A stretch of DNA of 64,000 bases, taken from Methanosarcina horonobensis HB-1 = JCM 15518 (GTDB lineage Archaea > Halobacteriota > Methanosarcinia > Methanosarcinales > Methanosarcinaceae). Below the pieces are notes generated by a model. It had not been told where the DNA came from. It saw only the letters and a list, made by a program, of their open reading frames with translations, and ran no database searches. A program made the translations under genes and the position numbers. How positions within the stretch are numbered: the stretch's first letter is position 1; each line of letters starts with the position of its first letter. Positions 9,716 through 19,001 of this stretch are shown in pieces. The stretch spans positions 4,505,036 through 4,569,035 of the forward strand of contig NZ_CP009516.1 in the NCBI RefSeq assembly GCF_000970285.1, read 5' to 3'.

Positions 9716-10357
9716 TTAAGCCAGCAGTTCCTTTGCTTTTGCAACGGCTTCACTTGCGTTTTCTGCATAACAGTCTGCGCCAATCTTGTCAGCCCATGCC
9801 TGGGTTGCGGGTGCACCGCCGATCATGACCTTTATTTTTTCCCTCAGCCCTTCTTCTTTGAGAAGCTCGATAACTTCCCTCTGACCTGGGAGAGTTGTGG
9901 TCATAAGAGCGGAAAGCCCGATCATATCAGCATTGACTTCTTTTGCCTTCTGGACAAAGTTTTTGATCGGGACATCACGGCCGATGTCATACACTTCAAA
10001 ACCGGCAGACTGGAGCATTGTGGACACGATCGACTTGCCGATGTCATGGACATCGCCTTCTACCGTACCGTTCACAATAACGCCCATTTTAGTGCTCGCA
10101 GAGCCTTCAGGCATAAGATCCTTAAGGGCATTAACTCCTGCAGTCATTGCATCGGCAGCCATCATTACATGGGGTAAGAAAAGTTTACCTCTTTCAAAGC
10201 GGACCCCCACTTCATTCATGCCTGCTGCGAGTCCTTTTTCAATTATTTCGGAGGGATCCAGTTCTCCTTTTGCCTTTTCAACGGCAGCGAGTACCGCATC
10301 CTTCTTACAGGTAATTACTGCACCTGCAAGTTCCTGAAGCAGTTCTTCTTTGCTAAT
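9716..10357 (-). CDS. mtbC: Dimethylamine corrinoid protein, apparent AUU start
   Basis: Methyl carrier partner of MtbB. The cobalamin motif DVHDIG has the ligand His at residue 104, followed by the same SALMTTTL and [16 protein letters not shown] segments as MttC. Similarity to the family begins well before the first in-frame ATG (10219). In the needed frame there is no ATG, GTG or TTG before the ribosome site; GGAGG at 10365-10369 stands seven bases from an ATT at 10355-10357, giving 213 residues, the usual length. The ATG inside the ribosome site is out of frame and reaches TAG after three codons. An AUU start is therefore the simplest reading. First gene of the operon. Confidence 0.93.
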   Translation of the reverse strand: MSKEELLQELAGAVITCKKDAVLAAVEKAKGELDPSEIIEKGLAAGMNEVGVRFERGKLFLPHVMMAADAMTAGVNALKDLMPEGSASTKMGVIVNGTVEGDVHDIGKSIVSTMLQSAGFEVYDIGRDVPIKNFVQKAKEVNADMIGLSALMTTTLPGQREVIELLKEEGLREKIKVMIGGAPATQAWADKIGADCYAENASEAVAKAKELLA

Positions 10358-11270
10358 ATTGCATCCTCCGTTTTATTTTTTAAGCTATGGAGACCTCTCG
10401 ACAAACTATCATGATTATTTATGATTGTCTGGACTGCTAGCTCACGCTCTCCGAGTCATGAGGTGCACGAGAAGTAACTCATGATCACCATGGGTGGGAA
10501 ACCACGATTACCACAAGCAAAACTGCAAAATCATGAATTCTTCATGATTGCTTACTGGGGTTCATGAGCATTTAGCAGAGGGAATGTTTTTTGTGCCATT
10601 TTAAATCCCGTCTGTTAACTCATCTTCACAGATGTCTCCAGATTAAACTTCTCTTTACTGGTATAAATATTTTGTTAAAAAAGAGAACTCAAAACTAGGG
10701 GTAATATATATAATTTTTGGTTTAAATTTTTTATAGATAGTGTTCAGAGAGGAATTTAAGGAATGAACAAAAAAATATAAATATTAAACATTAAAGATGG
10801 ACTTTTAAAGGCATGTAGGAAGAGAAAAAATAACCTTATCATTTTAAGAGATTAGAGGAACTAAATTAAATATAATTTTCGCTCAGTAAGGTTCAAGAGA
10901 AAAGACTAAGGCTTCTGGAACTGTTTTTGATAACAATTTCAAACCATGAATTAGAATGGTAATCAATAATCTCCTTTTTTGAACATCATTTTTCCTTATT
11001 CTAGAAGTCTTAACAGAAATCAGACAAAAAAATAAGAAAAAAGAGAAAAGAATATATATTAGATTTTTTACCGGGAAAGATTTTCTTCACAATTTTCGCC
11101 CGAAATAGAAAAACAGCTATCCAAAACACTGGGAAACCAAAAAAGAAAACAATAATAAAATAAGATAAAAGAGGGAAAGAGAAGATGAAGGAAATTATAG
11201 TCAATGTTAAGGTTTACGCAGATTCATTGAATAAGAAGAGAAGTGAAAGGAAGAGATAGGGAGTTTATGT
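10358..11270 (-). promoter_or_regulatory. Leader and promoter region of the methylamine operon, with six TCATGA palindromes
   Basis: Over 900 bp without a supported gene. TCATGA occurs at 10409, 10456, 10479, 10531, 10542 and 10562. The pair at 10529-10549 forms an inverted repeat aatcatgaa-ttc-ttcatgatt. TATA-like sites for the minus strand are AATATTTATACC at about 10661-10672 and AAATTATATATATTA at about 10709-10723. If either is used, the palindromes lie inside a long 5' untranslated leader; long leaders are known for methyltransferase genes in Methanosarcina. They could be operators or RNA hairpins. Confidence 0.55.
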
Positions 11271-12431
11271 TCAGGAGAAATATGGTTTCTTGTAACCCGA
11301 AACACATGAGCTGTAAGCCCTGTTCACAATCTCGATCATTTTCCGATCTTCCCTGTCTGTTTTCACTCCACAAGCAAGGGCAAGATATTCGGTGAGATCA
11401 AAGATCTTTATATTTTCCCTTACATTCTCATTCTCTCCGGCTTCGATAAGGTTCTGCATACAGCCCCCACAGTTTGTTACGATGACATCGCAGCCCATCT
11501 CCCTGGCAGCCCTATAGCGATCTGAAGCTACAGATAGGGATTCAGAAGGATAATTGACCCTTACTCCACCACCAAAGCCGCAGCAAGCCGAACCTTCGGG
11601 AGTTCTGTTTGCAAGCTCGGTGCCCGGAATTTTTTCAAGTATGTTCCTTGCTTCCGTGTAGATGCCCATACCGCGGGTAAGATGGCAGGGATCGTGATAA
11701 AAGACCCTGTGCTTGAGGGCATTTTCCGGAGTAAGTTTGCCTTCTTTTAAAAGCCGATCAAGGTACTGCGAGACCTGAAGAACCTCAAAGTCAAGTTTTC
11801 CAAACATGCGCGGGTAGATATCCTTAAAAGCTCTGAAGCACCCGGGACATGCAGTGATAAGGATTTTTGCTCTTCTTTTTCTGATTTCTTCGATGTTCTG
11901 CTGCCCGTGCATTCGGATGGGACCCGGATCCCCTGCACCTGCAGATACTGCCCCGCAGCAGTACTCTGTCCCGCTCAGCACAGTATAATCAACTCCTGCC
12001 TTTTCCAGAAGGGCAACAGACGCCTGCGCCATAACTTTATTGATGTAAGTGCCGGCGCATCCCGGAAAATACACAACAGACCCTGATCTGTTTGTAAACT
12101 CAAGAGTTTCATCCATTTCAGCAATCTTTTTAAAGAGATTATTTTCAGCCTCTGGGTCTACCATGGTCTGCCTGTCAGTAAGTCCGTTTTCATTAACCCA
12201 TTTCTGCCGGGCAGGAGAGATCAGCGGTTTGATCCCGAGCTTCTCAGGACAGGCAGAAACACAGAGCCCGCAGGTGAGGCAGCGAAGCAGGGAGTCAGGA
12301 TGGATATTAGAAGAACCCTCCAGATATTCGTAAAGTCGATTAAGCAAACTGAGATTATCATATCGAGAGCAGACCAGAAGGCACTGTCCGCATTCCATAC
12401 ACCTTTCCCTGTGTTTTTCCACTATATTCAT
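11271..12431 (-). CDS. HdrD-like iron-sulfur protein with two CCG domains
   Basis: 386 residues. Two N-terminal [4Fe-4S] motifs are seen: Cys 11, 14, 17, 21 (CMECGQCLLVC) and Cys 51, 54, 57, 61 (CLTCGLCVSACP). Two cysteine-rich CCG domains follow, with CCGAVSAGAG plus CPGC, and CCGFGGGV plus CGGC. This is the architecture of the D subunit of membrane heterodisulfide reductase and of related GlpC/LutA-type proteins. It is not linked to an HdrE gene here, so its electron donor and substrate are unknown; next to a methylamine operon a role in methylotrophic redox is plausible. ATG is preceded by GGAG. True HdrD is nearly the same size, so the name is a family call. Confidence 0.85.
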   Translation of the reverse strand: MNIVEKHRERCMECGQCLLVCSRYDNLSLLNRLYEYLEGSSNIHPDSLLRCLTCGLCVSACPEKLGIKPLISPARQKWVNENGLTDRQTMVDPEAENNLFKKIAEMDETLEFTNRSGSVVYFPGCAGTYINKVMAQASVALLEKAGVDYTVLSGTEYCCGAVSAGAGDPGPIRMHGQQNIEEIRKRRAKILITACPGCFRAFKDIYPRMFGKLDFEVLQVSQYLDRLLKEGKLTPENALKHRVFYHDPCHLTRGMGIYTEARNILEKIPGTELANRTPEGSACCGFGGGVRVNYPSESLSVASDRYRAAREMGCDVIVTNCGGCMQNLIEAGENENVRENIKIFDLTEYLALACGVKTDREDRKMIEIVNRAYSSCVSGYKKPYFS

Positions 12432-12666
12432 ATTTTAACTCCATATTATTTTAAACTCATGAGACTTTATTCTTATAGCGATCCTTAAAACCTCTTTCTG
12501 GAAAATTCCATCCCTGCAGACCATTAAATCATGAAAGCCGCCATTAAAAGATATAAAGGGTTCTCCCAACGGAACTTAGAAACTCTAATCCGGAAATCTT
12601 TAGAAAGAAGATAAGACTAATATCCAAAGATACAGTATCAATAGCCAGATAAAGGAAGGGATTGAA

Positions 12667-13284
12667 ATATTCGATGACTTAAAAAACAGCGCAAGAAAAC
12701 TGGTAATTCCATTTGCCCGCTCAATACCTCTCTCCCCAAATACTCTTACTCTGTTGGGTTTCGCTGTAAGCGTGGCTGCCGGAGCTGCGTTTGTTCTGGG
12801 CGAACCTTTTGAAGGAGGGCTCCTGATTCTCTTCAGTGGAGTCTTCGATATCCTTGACGGAGGGGTCGCAAGAGCAAAAGGCAGGATCACCCCTTTCGGA
12901 GGCGTGCTGGACTCGGTATGTGACCGCTACTCAGATGGGCTCATGTTTCTGGGGATAATGGCAGGAGCGATAAACGGAAGGCTTGTGATTCCCCCGATCA
13001 TCGGAATTGACGGATGGCTCTGGTCAGGCTATGCTCTTATAGGTTCTTTTCTCGTAAGCTACACGCGTGCCCGCGCCGAGTCTGCAGGCTGTAGAAAACT
13101 ATCCGTCGGAATTGCCGAACGGACGGAAAGAATGCTTATCCTGGCTTTTGGAGCACTTTCAGGATTCCTCGGATGGGCACTTGTTCTTATAGCGGTATTC
13201 TCACATATCACCATGATCCAGAGAGTAATTCGGGCAAAAAGTATACTGAGCAAGCCGTCGGAGCCCGATATCCAGAAACCGTAA
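12667..13284 (+). CDS. CDP-alcohol phosphatidyltransferase (archaeal lipid head-group synthase), start codon unclear
   Basis: An integral membrane enzyme that joins a CDP-lipid to an alcohol. The full family motif D-x2-D-G-x2-A-R-x8-G-x3-D-x3-D is present as DILDGGVARAKG...FGGVLDSVCDRYSD. About five spans follow from residue 30 on. The family's N-terminal region (SPNTLTLLGF) lies upstream of the first TTG (12754), and no ATG, GTG or TTG occurs between it and the TAG at 12601. A purine-rich GGAAGGG at 12654-12660 precedes ATT (12661) and ATA (12667); one of these may be the start. The substrate (inositol phosphate, serine or glycerol phosphate) cannot be told. Confidence 0.8.
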   Translation: MFDDLKNSARKLVIPFARSIPLSPNTLTLLGFAVSVAAGAAFVLGEPFEGGLLILFSGVFDILDGGVARAKGRITPFGGVLDSVCDRYSDGLMFLGIMAGAINGRLVIPPIIGIDGWLWSGYALIGSFLVSYTRARAESAGCRKLSVGIAERTERMLILAFGALSGFLGWALVLIAVFSHITMIQRVIRAKSILSKPSEPDIQKP

Positions 13285-13375
13285 GCCGAAAAAGATCCAA
13301 AAATTCGGGCAAAAGAATTCGGGAAGGCAATAGAAAAACAGTAAAGATAAGATGCTGGCTATTTTCTACCGATAC

Positions 13376-13386
13376 GCATTTATACT
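13376..13386 (+). promoter_or_regulatory. TATA box for tRNA-Pro
   Basis: CATTTATACTA lies about 80 bp before the mature tRNA, giving a transcript with a 5' leader of about 55-60 nt to be removed by RNase P. It is the only box-A-like site in the preceding 150 bp. Confidence 0.45.
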
Positions 13387-13462
13387 ACATGTTTAATTAC
13401 AATAGTTGGTTGATGGCAAGTAGACGAAATCCTTTGTCATCCGATAAACAGATCTGCTCTGC

Positions 13463-13540
13463 GGGGCCGTAGGGTAGCTTGGTCCATCCTGCAAGACTGG
13501 GGGTCTTGCGACTTGAGTTCGAATCTCAACGGCCCCACCA
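13463..13540 (+). tRNA. tRNA-Pro(GGG), CCA encoded
   Basis: A complete cloverleaf. The acceptor stem GGGGCCG pairs with CGGCCCC, the anticodon stem CAAGA/TCTTG holds the loop CTGGGGG with anticodon GGG, and the T arm is CTTGAG-TTCGAAT-CTCAA-like. The discriminator A at 13537 is followed by an encoded CCA at 13538-13540. No intron. Confidence 0.95.
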
Positions 13541-13635
13541 GAATCAGTTTCGGCTTTTTGATGTTTTTTCATATTTTAGCAATTTTATCTTATCTGTCCG
13601 ATCTTATTATATCAACCGCTAACTTTACAGAATCC

Positions 13636-15507
13636 TCACTTTCTTTTATGTAAAAATACAGCCAGCAAACTGAATACCCCACAAACCATTTCAAAAGCAG
13701 GTGTATTTTCAGTTCCTTTCTCAGAATTACTTACATCGTTAATCACGAAATGATGTGTTCCTGGGCTGACTGTATGAAATACATAATACACGTTATCCGC
13801 GTGAATTACATTATCAGTACTAAGAGCAGAACCATCGTATTGAGCCTGTATACCGTTCTGAATATTTGTAAGTTTTAATGTGAAGTTCTCTATCTGTTTA
13901 GTTGTGGTGATGTCCACTGAAACACCATTAGGTGTGTTATGTGCTTGGATCTTTGCGTTTTTGAGATTGTTATAGTCAGCGATCTGATCCAGGTTAGAGA
14001 AAGCCGTATAACCATGACTTCCATTTACATAATCCAATAACTTCGACATATTTTCATATAGATCTGGTCTTGTCATTATTCCCTGTATATGGCCACCAAT
14101 AATGTAATTTGCCGGAAAATTGATATTATAGAAATAATTCATCCCTTCAACATTCTGTGTGTAGAAGTCTTCCGCATTATTGCAGCTAATATCAAAGGAT
14201 TCCGGAATCTCTATCTCTATGAGGTTTGACTCCTTATCGTACAGAATCTTTTGTTTCGGGAAGAAAGCATTGTTGCTTGATGTGTACCCGATTGGCACAT
14301 TACCTGTATACCATCCATAGTTTGTACTAATGGCAAATCCAGCATCCGATGCTGCCTGGTATGCCGGCATTGTTGCGTTGATTGCAGGGAACCGGATTGA
14401 TGAAAAATCATAGTCTGAAACGCCGTAAGCTTTATTTATTATATTTTCTGCGTTAGTGACGTTTTTTTGGAACTGAGAAATGTTGTAGGCACTGGATGTC
14501 CAATCAGTGATGAAATGCGGATGGATTGTATGTGTGTCACCATACTGGGCATAATAATCAAGCCCTGTCTTTGTTGTTTTAGTGGAATTTGGTATTATGA
14601 AAAATGTGTTTAGATTCTTTACATCGGTCAGGTTTTTGCTTGCTTCCATATCAAAGAACGGTTGTACTTTAGTTATCTCTGAATCAGATGCAAGGATGTC
14701 ATCTATCGTAATCGTAAATTGTTTGTCTCCTTTTGGATATGTGATACTAATACCATATGTATTATTGTCAAATCCAAGCATCCAGGCTTTCACGCCTTGG
14801 AATAATTCCGTTGCAGTCGCTCTATCGAAATAGTTACACGAGCCTCCGCTGATGAACATATTTTCATTACTATAGATAGCTCGAGCTCCGGTTTCAGGGT
14901 TTTCGAATTTTATGAGCATATCACCATCCCGAGAATTGAACATTAAAACCCTGTATCCAAAGTCCGAAATAGTTCCAGAATCAGGATTGAACGCTCTCAT
15001 ATATGTTGATTTTTCAGTAGAACCAAGAGAAGTGTAAGTATCACTCATACCATTTGTAATCGGATCATTTGTATCTACAGAGATCGTGCTATAGTTACCG
15101 ACTATGGCCTCGGATGGTTTTCCTAATATATTGATTCTATTTGCAGATATTGTACCATCCTCTTTCAGCCGTGGATCAGCAAAAAACCAAACTCGGCCAC
15201 CGCTGGAAAGGTATTTGTTGATTGCTGAAGCCGTGGTATTTGACATATGTTTGTCAGGAACAAGCAACAAATCACAGTTATCTTTAGTGAGGTTCTCAGA
15301 TATTGTGGAGTCAGTGAGATATGATAACTTATATTCGAAAAACATTGATGTAAACAAAGGATCGTGAGCTACAGTATCAGTGGATGGGAGATAGACTGCT
15401 ATTTTCAGTGTGTTATCTAGACAGTTTGTGTTTTTAGAATCCGCCACTGCTGGTGCGGTTATAAGTACAAGACATATTATTATGGAAAGTTTGTTTTTGA
15501 TATGCAT
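13636..15507 (-). CDS. Secreted, surface-anchored protein with a polysaccharide-deacetylase-like region
   Basis: 623 residues from the ATG at 15507 (GGGG upstream); the start gives a clean signal peptide (KNKLSIIICLVLITAPAVADS). Residues about 30-260 look like a GATase/ThuA-like fold (LLVPDKHMSNTTASAINKYLSSGGRVWFFADP). Residues about 270-510 carry FTITIDDIL, IHPHF and IRFPAIN in the order expected of a polysaccharide-deacetylase-type barrel (DD, HxH, RxP). A short beta-rich domain precedes the tail PAFEMVCGVFSLLAVFLHKRK, a PGF-like anchor of the Methanosarcina type. It probably acts outside the cell on surface sugar; substrate unknown. Confidence 0.7.
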   Translation of the reverse strand: MHIKNKLSIIICLVLITAPAVADSKNTNCLDNTLKIAVYLPSTDTVAHDPLFTSMFFEYKLSYLTDSTISENLTKDNCDLLLVPDKHMSNTTASAINKYLSSGGRVWFFADPRLKEDGTISANRINILGKPSEAIVGNYSTISVDTNDPITNGMSDTYTSLGSTEKSTYMRAFNPDSGTISDFGYRVLMFNSRDGDMLIKFENPETGARAIYSNENMFISGGSCNYFDRATATELFQGVKAWMLGFDNNTYGISITYPKGDKQFTITIDDILASDSEITKVQPFFDMEASKNLTDVKNLNTFFIIPNSTKTTKTGLDYYAQYGDTHTIHPHFITDWTSSAYNISQFQKNVTNAENIINKAYGVSDYDFSSIRFPAINATMPAYQAASDAGFAISTNYGWYTGNVPIGYTSSNNAFFPKQKILYDKESNLIEIEIPESFDISCNNAEDFYTQNVEGMNYFYNINFPANYIIGGHIQGIMTRPDLYENMSKLLDYVNGSHGYTAFSNLDQIADYNNLKNAKIQAHNTPNGVSVDITTTKQIENFTLKLTNIQNGIQAQYDGSALSTDNVIHADNVYYVFHTVSPGTHHFVINDVSNSEKGTENTPAFEMVCGVFSLLAVFLHKRK

Positions 15508-15733
15508 GTTAACCCCGTTAAGTACCCTAGTTCTCCAATATCCGATTACTTTCAGGTTATTCATCTTTCAGGTTGTGCATATTGCTAGTGTGAAAACTAC
15601 AACAAATCGCAATACTTTTCAGATAGGCTCTTAATCGTTTCTTTTACTCCATACAGAAGTTTTTAAGTAGTAAGGTTGAATTTCCTGATAAATTTAAAGG
15701 ATTAAAAGGGATACAAGACATATATAATTAAGA

Positions 15734-15934
15734 TTAGTGATCCGCATCCTCTCTCTCCCGCATATACTTTTCCTTGATTTTCTCAATCATCTCCTCATTA
15801 GCCTCGATAACAAAAGCTCCGACATACCCGCATTCTTTGCAATGGTAGACCGCGCCTGCATATCCGCCAACCTCATAGTAAATATCCGCACTCCCGCAGA
15901 CAGGACAGACTTCAACTAATTTTTCCCGGCTCAG
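15734..15934 (-). CDS. 66-residue zinc-ribbon protein with apparent CUG (or AUU) start
   Basis: The frame encodes SREKLVEVCPVCGS, a beta-hairpin region, then YHCKECGYVGAFVIEANEEM and a charged helical tail ending in DADH. CPVCG and CKECG, 20 residues apart, form one zinc ribbon. No ATG, GTG or TTG exists between the upstream in-frame TAA and the first cysteine. AAAGGAGG stands eight bases before a CTG at 15932-15934 and about three before an ATT at 15938-15940. A TATA box (CTTATATATAATTTAAC) lies about 50 bp upstream, so this is an expressed unit divergent from mutS. Function unknown. Confidence 0.7.
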   Translation of the reverse strand: MSREKLVEVCPVCGSADIYYEVGGYAGAVYHCKECGYVGAFVIEANEEMIEKIKEKYMREREDADH

Positions 15935-15940
15935 GGCAAT

Positions 15941-16246
15941 TCCCTCCTTTGATAAGGCTTACAATACCGAATTGTTAAATTATATATAAGAAGCATGATT
16001 CAAGATAAAGGCATAGTATTTCTAACTGATACTCAAACAGATATCCAACTAATATCCAAACAATTCAAACTCGTACTCAAACTGATACCATCAAGATCTG
16101 TCCAAATTGACATTGTCAAACTGGTACGCGAAGATACCGGGTTGATCAGTTGATACAATCAGCCGTTTATCCATCTTCTCACGCTCCAGACTCAGAGATC
16201 CGTTCCAGATTTAATACTAATATTCAAGGTTTACAGTGAGTAAAAA
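15941..16246. other. Divergent intergenic region before mutS
   Basis: Holds the zinc-ribbon gene promoter on the minus strand. At about 16030-16110 short imperfect repeats of 'atactcaaac / atatccaaac' occur. No RNA gene or clear mutS TATA box was found. Confidence 0.4.
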
Positions 16247-18949
16247 ATGACTGAAATGATGACCCCTGCAATGCGCCAGTACTACGAAGCCAAACAGGCA
16301 TACCCTGACACCCTGATCTTCTTCCGGATGGGAGACTTCTACGAATCATTCGGGGAAGACGCAAAAACCATTGCAAAAGAGCTTGAGATTACATTAACAG
16401 CCCGCGGCAAGGACAAATCAGGGGAGAGAATGCCGCTTGCAGGAATTCCCTACCATGCAATTGACACATACCTGCCCAGGCTGATAAACAAAGGGTACAA
16501 AGTAGCTATCTGTGAACAGCTTGAAGACCCAAAGCAGGCAAAAGGCGTCGTGAAGAGAGGGGTTATCAGGGTGGTAACCCCGGGAACAGCAATAGATTCT
16601 TCCATGTTCTCGGATGCTTCAAATAACTACCTTATGGCAGTTGCAGGAAGAGAAGTCGGAAAATCCGGAAAAAACGGGGAAAAAGAAATGGAGTTCGGGC
16701 TTTCCTTCCTCGATATCTCTACAGGAGAATTCCTAACAACCCAGTTTACAGATTCGGAAAGTTTCGAAAAATTACTCAGCGAACTTGCCCGCATGCGGCC
16801 TGCGGAATGCATCCTGCCCCCTGCCCTGTATGGGAATTCGGAACTCGTAGATAGGTTAAAGGACCAGACAATCGTGCAGGAATTTGCGCCGGAAATCTTC
16901 GGAATAGAAGAAGCCGGGGAAAAACTGAAAACTCATTTCAGGGTCTCAACCCTGGAGGGCATGGGCTGTGAAAAACTGGAATTTGCAGTCTATTCTGCCT
17001 GGGCTGCCCTTGAGTATGCAAAGACAACCCAGATGAGAGACCTTGAGCATATCAATACCCTCAGGACCTACTCAAACACCGAGTTCATGATTCTCGATTC
17101 CGTTACCCTGCGCAATCTTGAAATAGTGAAAAATGTGCGGGACGAAGGAGACCAGAACTCCCTTTACAGAACCCTTAACTGCACAAGGACACCTATGGGA
17201 AGCCGCATCCTGAAAAAATGGCTCTTAAAGCCGCTCCTTTCCGTAGAAGAAATCAACCTCAGGCTGGATGCAGTAGAAGAGCTGGCAGGAGACCCTCTGC
17301 TCCGCTATGATATCCGGAATTGGCTTTCGGACGTGAGGGACATTGAACGCCTCGTAGGCAGGATAGTTTACGGAAACGCCAATGCAAGGGACCTCGTAGC
17401 CCTGAAAAAATCCCTTGATGTAGTGCCCTCTATCCGGGACTGCCTCCTGGAAAAAGCCTGTGCAGAGGTGTTAAAAGAGGTTGCGGAAGGACTTGCAGCC
17501 TTTTCAGAACTGGAAGAACTGGACGAGATGATCGAGAAAGCAATTGTTGAAGAACCTCCCATAACCGTCCGGGAAGGCGGAATGATAAGACCCGGATTCA
17601 GTGAGGAACTTGACGAACTCAGGGATATTTCGAGCAACAGCAAACAATGGATTGCAGCCTTCCAGCAGAAGGAAAAGGATAGGACAGGGATCAAGTCCCT
17701 GAAAGTCGGATACAATAAAGTCTTCGGATATTATATTGAGGTTACCAATGCAAACAGCAGCCAGGTGCCTGATGACTATATAAGAAAGCAGACCATGGCA
17801 AATGCGGAACGCTTCTTTACACCTGAGCTCAAAGAAAAAGAAAGCCTGATCCTGACAGCAAACGATAAAGCCGTAGCTCTGGAATACGAAATCTTCTCTG
17901 AAATTACAGACACCCTTGCAGCTCATTCAAAGAAACTCCAGGAAACAGCAGAAGGGATAGGTTGCCTTGATGTCCTTGCAGACCTTGCCGAGGTTGCAGA
18001 AAATAACAATTATACACGCCCGCAGCTTACCGAAGACTGTAAGATCCTTATCAGGGATGGACGGCATCCGGTAGTCGAAAGTACGGTATCGGGAGGTTTT
18101 GTCCCGAACGATACCGAAATGGATTGCAAGGAAAACCAATTTTTGCTGGTTACAGGCCCGAACATGGCAGGAAAGTCCACCTATATGCGCCAGACCGCTC
18201 TTATTGCGATTATGGCTCAGGCAGGATCTTTTGTCCCGGCGTCCTATGCCTCAATAGGTGTTATTGACCAGGTATTTACAAGGATAGGGGCTTTTGACGA
18301 CCTTGCAAGCGGACAGAGTACTTTTATGGTCGAGATGGTAGAGCTTGCAAACATCCTGAACAATGCAAGCCCGAAAAGCCTTGTACTGCTCGACGAAATC
18401 GGCAGGGGGACAAGCACCTATGACGGGTACAGCATTGCAAAAGCAGTTGTTGAGTTCCTGCACAACAGGGGAAAGGTAGGCGTAAGGGCTCTATTTGCAA
18501 CCCACTACCATCAGCTCACAGCCCTTGAAGAGAAATTAAAACGGGTGAAAAATTATCACATAGCAGTAAAAGAAGAAGGCCACGAGTTAGTTTTCCTGAG
18601 GAAAATCGTTCCCGGAGCAACGGACAGAAGTTACGGAATTCATGTTGCAAGGCTTGCCGGAGTCCCGGAAAAAGTGATCGAAAGAGCAAACGAAATCCTC
18701 AGGGAGCTCGAAAGGGAAAGCATACTTGAGGAAACTGAGGACAGTGAAAACGGGAAAAAGAGAAAAGGCAAAGCAACCGCCCGCTATACCCAGATGCTGC
18801 TTTTCGATCCCGGAAGCAGCAGCGGAAATTCGGAAAGGGCAAAAGGAATAAGTCCTGTAGAAGCAGCCCTGAAAAAGATGAATGTGGATGAGATGACGCC
18901 AATAGAAGCCATGAACAAACTTCATGAGCTTAAGAAGTTGCTTGGTTAA
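16247..18949 (+). CDS. mutS: DNA mismatch repair protein MutS
   Basis: 900 residues of bacterial MutS1 type. The mismatch-contact motif FRMGDFYESF is near residue 26-35. The ATPase has Walker A GPNMAGKST, Walker B LVLLDEIGRGTST and the following ATHYHQL switch. The C-terminus has a charged linker and a tail ending HELKKLLG, like the dimerisation region. The start ATG has GTGAG upstream. It is followed 52 bp later by mutL in the same direction. MutS/MutL occur in few archaea and are held to have been gained from bacteria, as known for Methanosarcina. Confidence 0.97.
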   Translation: MTEMMTPAMRQYYEAKQAYPDTLIFFRMGDFYESFGEDAKTIAKELEITLTARGKDKSGERMPLAGIPYHAIDTYLPRLINKGYKVAICEQLEDPKQAKGVVKRGVIRVVTPGTAIDSSMFSDASNNYLMAVAGREVGKSGKNGEKEMEFGLSFLDISTGEFLTTQFTDSESFEKLLSELARMRPAECILPPALYGNSELVDRLKDQTIVQEFAPEIFGIEEAGEKLKTHFRVSTLEGMGCEKLEFAVYSAWAALEYAKTTQMRDLEHINTLRTYSNTEFMILDSVTLRNLEIVKNVRDEGDQNSLYRTLNCTRTPMGSRILKKWLLKPLLSVEEINLRLDAVEELAGDPLLRYDIRNWLSDVRDIERLVGRIVYGNANARDLVALKKSLDVVPSIRDCLLEKACAEVLKEVAEGLAAFSELEELDEMIEKAIVEEPPITVREGGMIRPGFSEELDELRDISSNSKQWIAAFQQKEKDRTGIKSLKVGYNKVFGYYIEVTNANSSQVPDDYIRKQTMANAERFFTPELKEKESLILTANDKAVALEYEIFSEITDTLAAHSKKLQETAEGIGCLDVLADLAEVAENNNYTRPQLTEDCKILIRDGRHPVVESTVSGGFVPNDTEMDCKENQFLLVTGPNMAGKSTYMRQTALIAIMAQAGSFVPASYASIGVIDQVFTRIGAFDDLASGQSTFMVEMVELANILNNASPKSLVLLDEIGRGTSTYDGYSIAKAVVEFLHNRGKVGVRALFATHYHQLTALEEKLKRVKNYHIAVKEEGHELVFLRKIVPGATDRSYGIHVARLAGVPEKVIERANEILRELERESILEETEDSENGKKRKGKATARYTQMLLFDPGSSSGNSERAKGISPVEAALKKMNVDEMTPIEAMNKLHELKKLLG

Positions 18950-19001
18950 AAAAATAAAAAGGAAAAAGGGATCGAAACAGGTCGAAGAGCAAATAGAATA
19001 G

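Noticed and set aside
11010-11204. 64-codon hydrophobic frame between mtbC and the HdrD-like gene
   Set aside because: TTG start without a ribosome site in very AT-rich DNA, where Phe/Ile/Leu-rich frames arise by chance.
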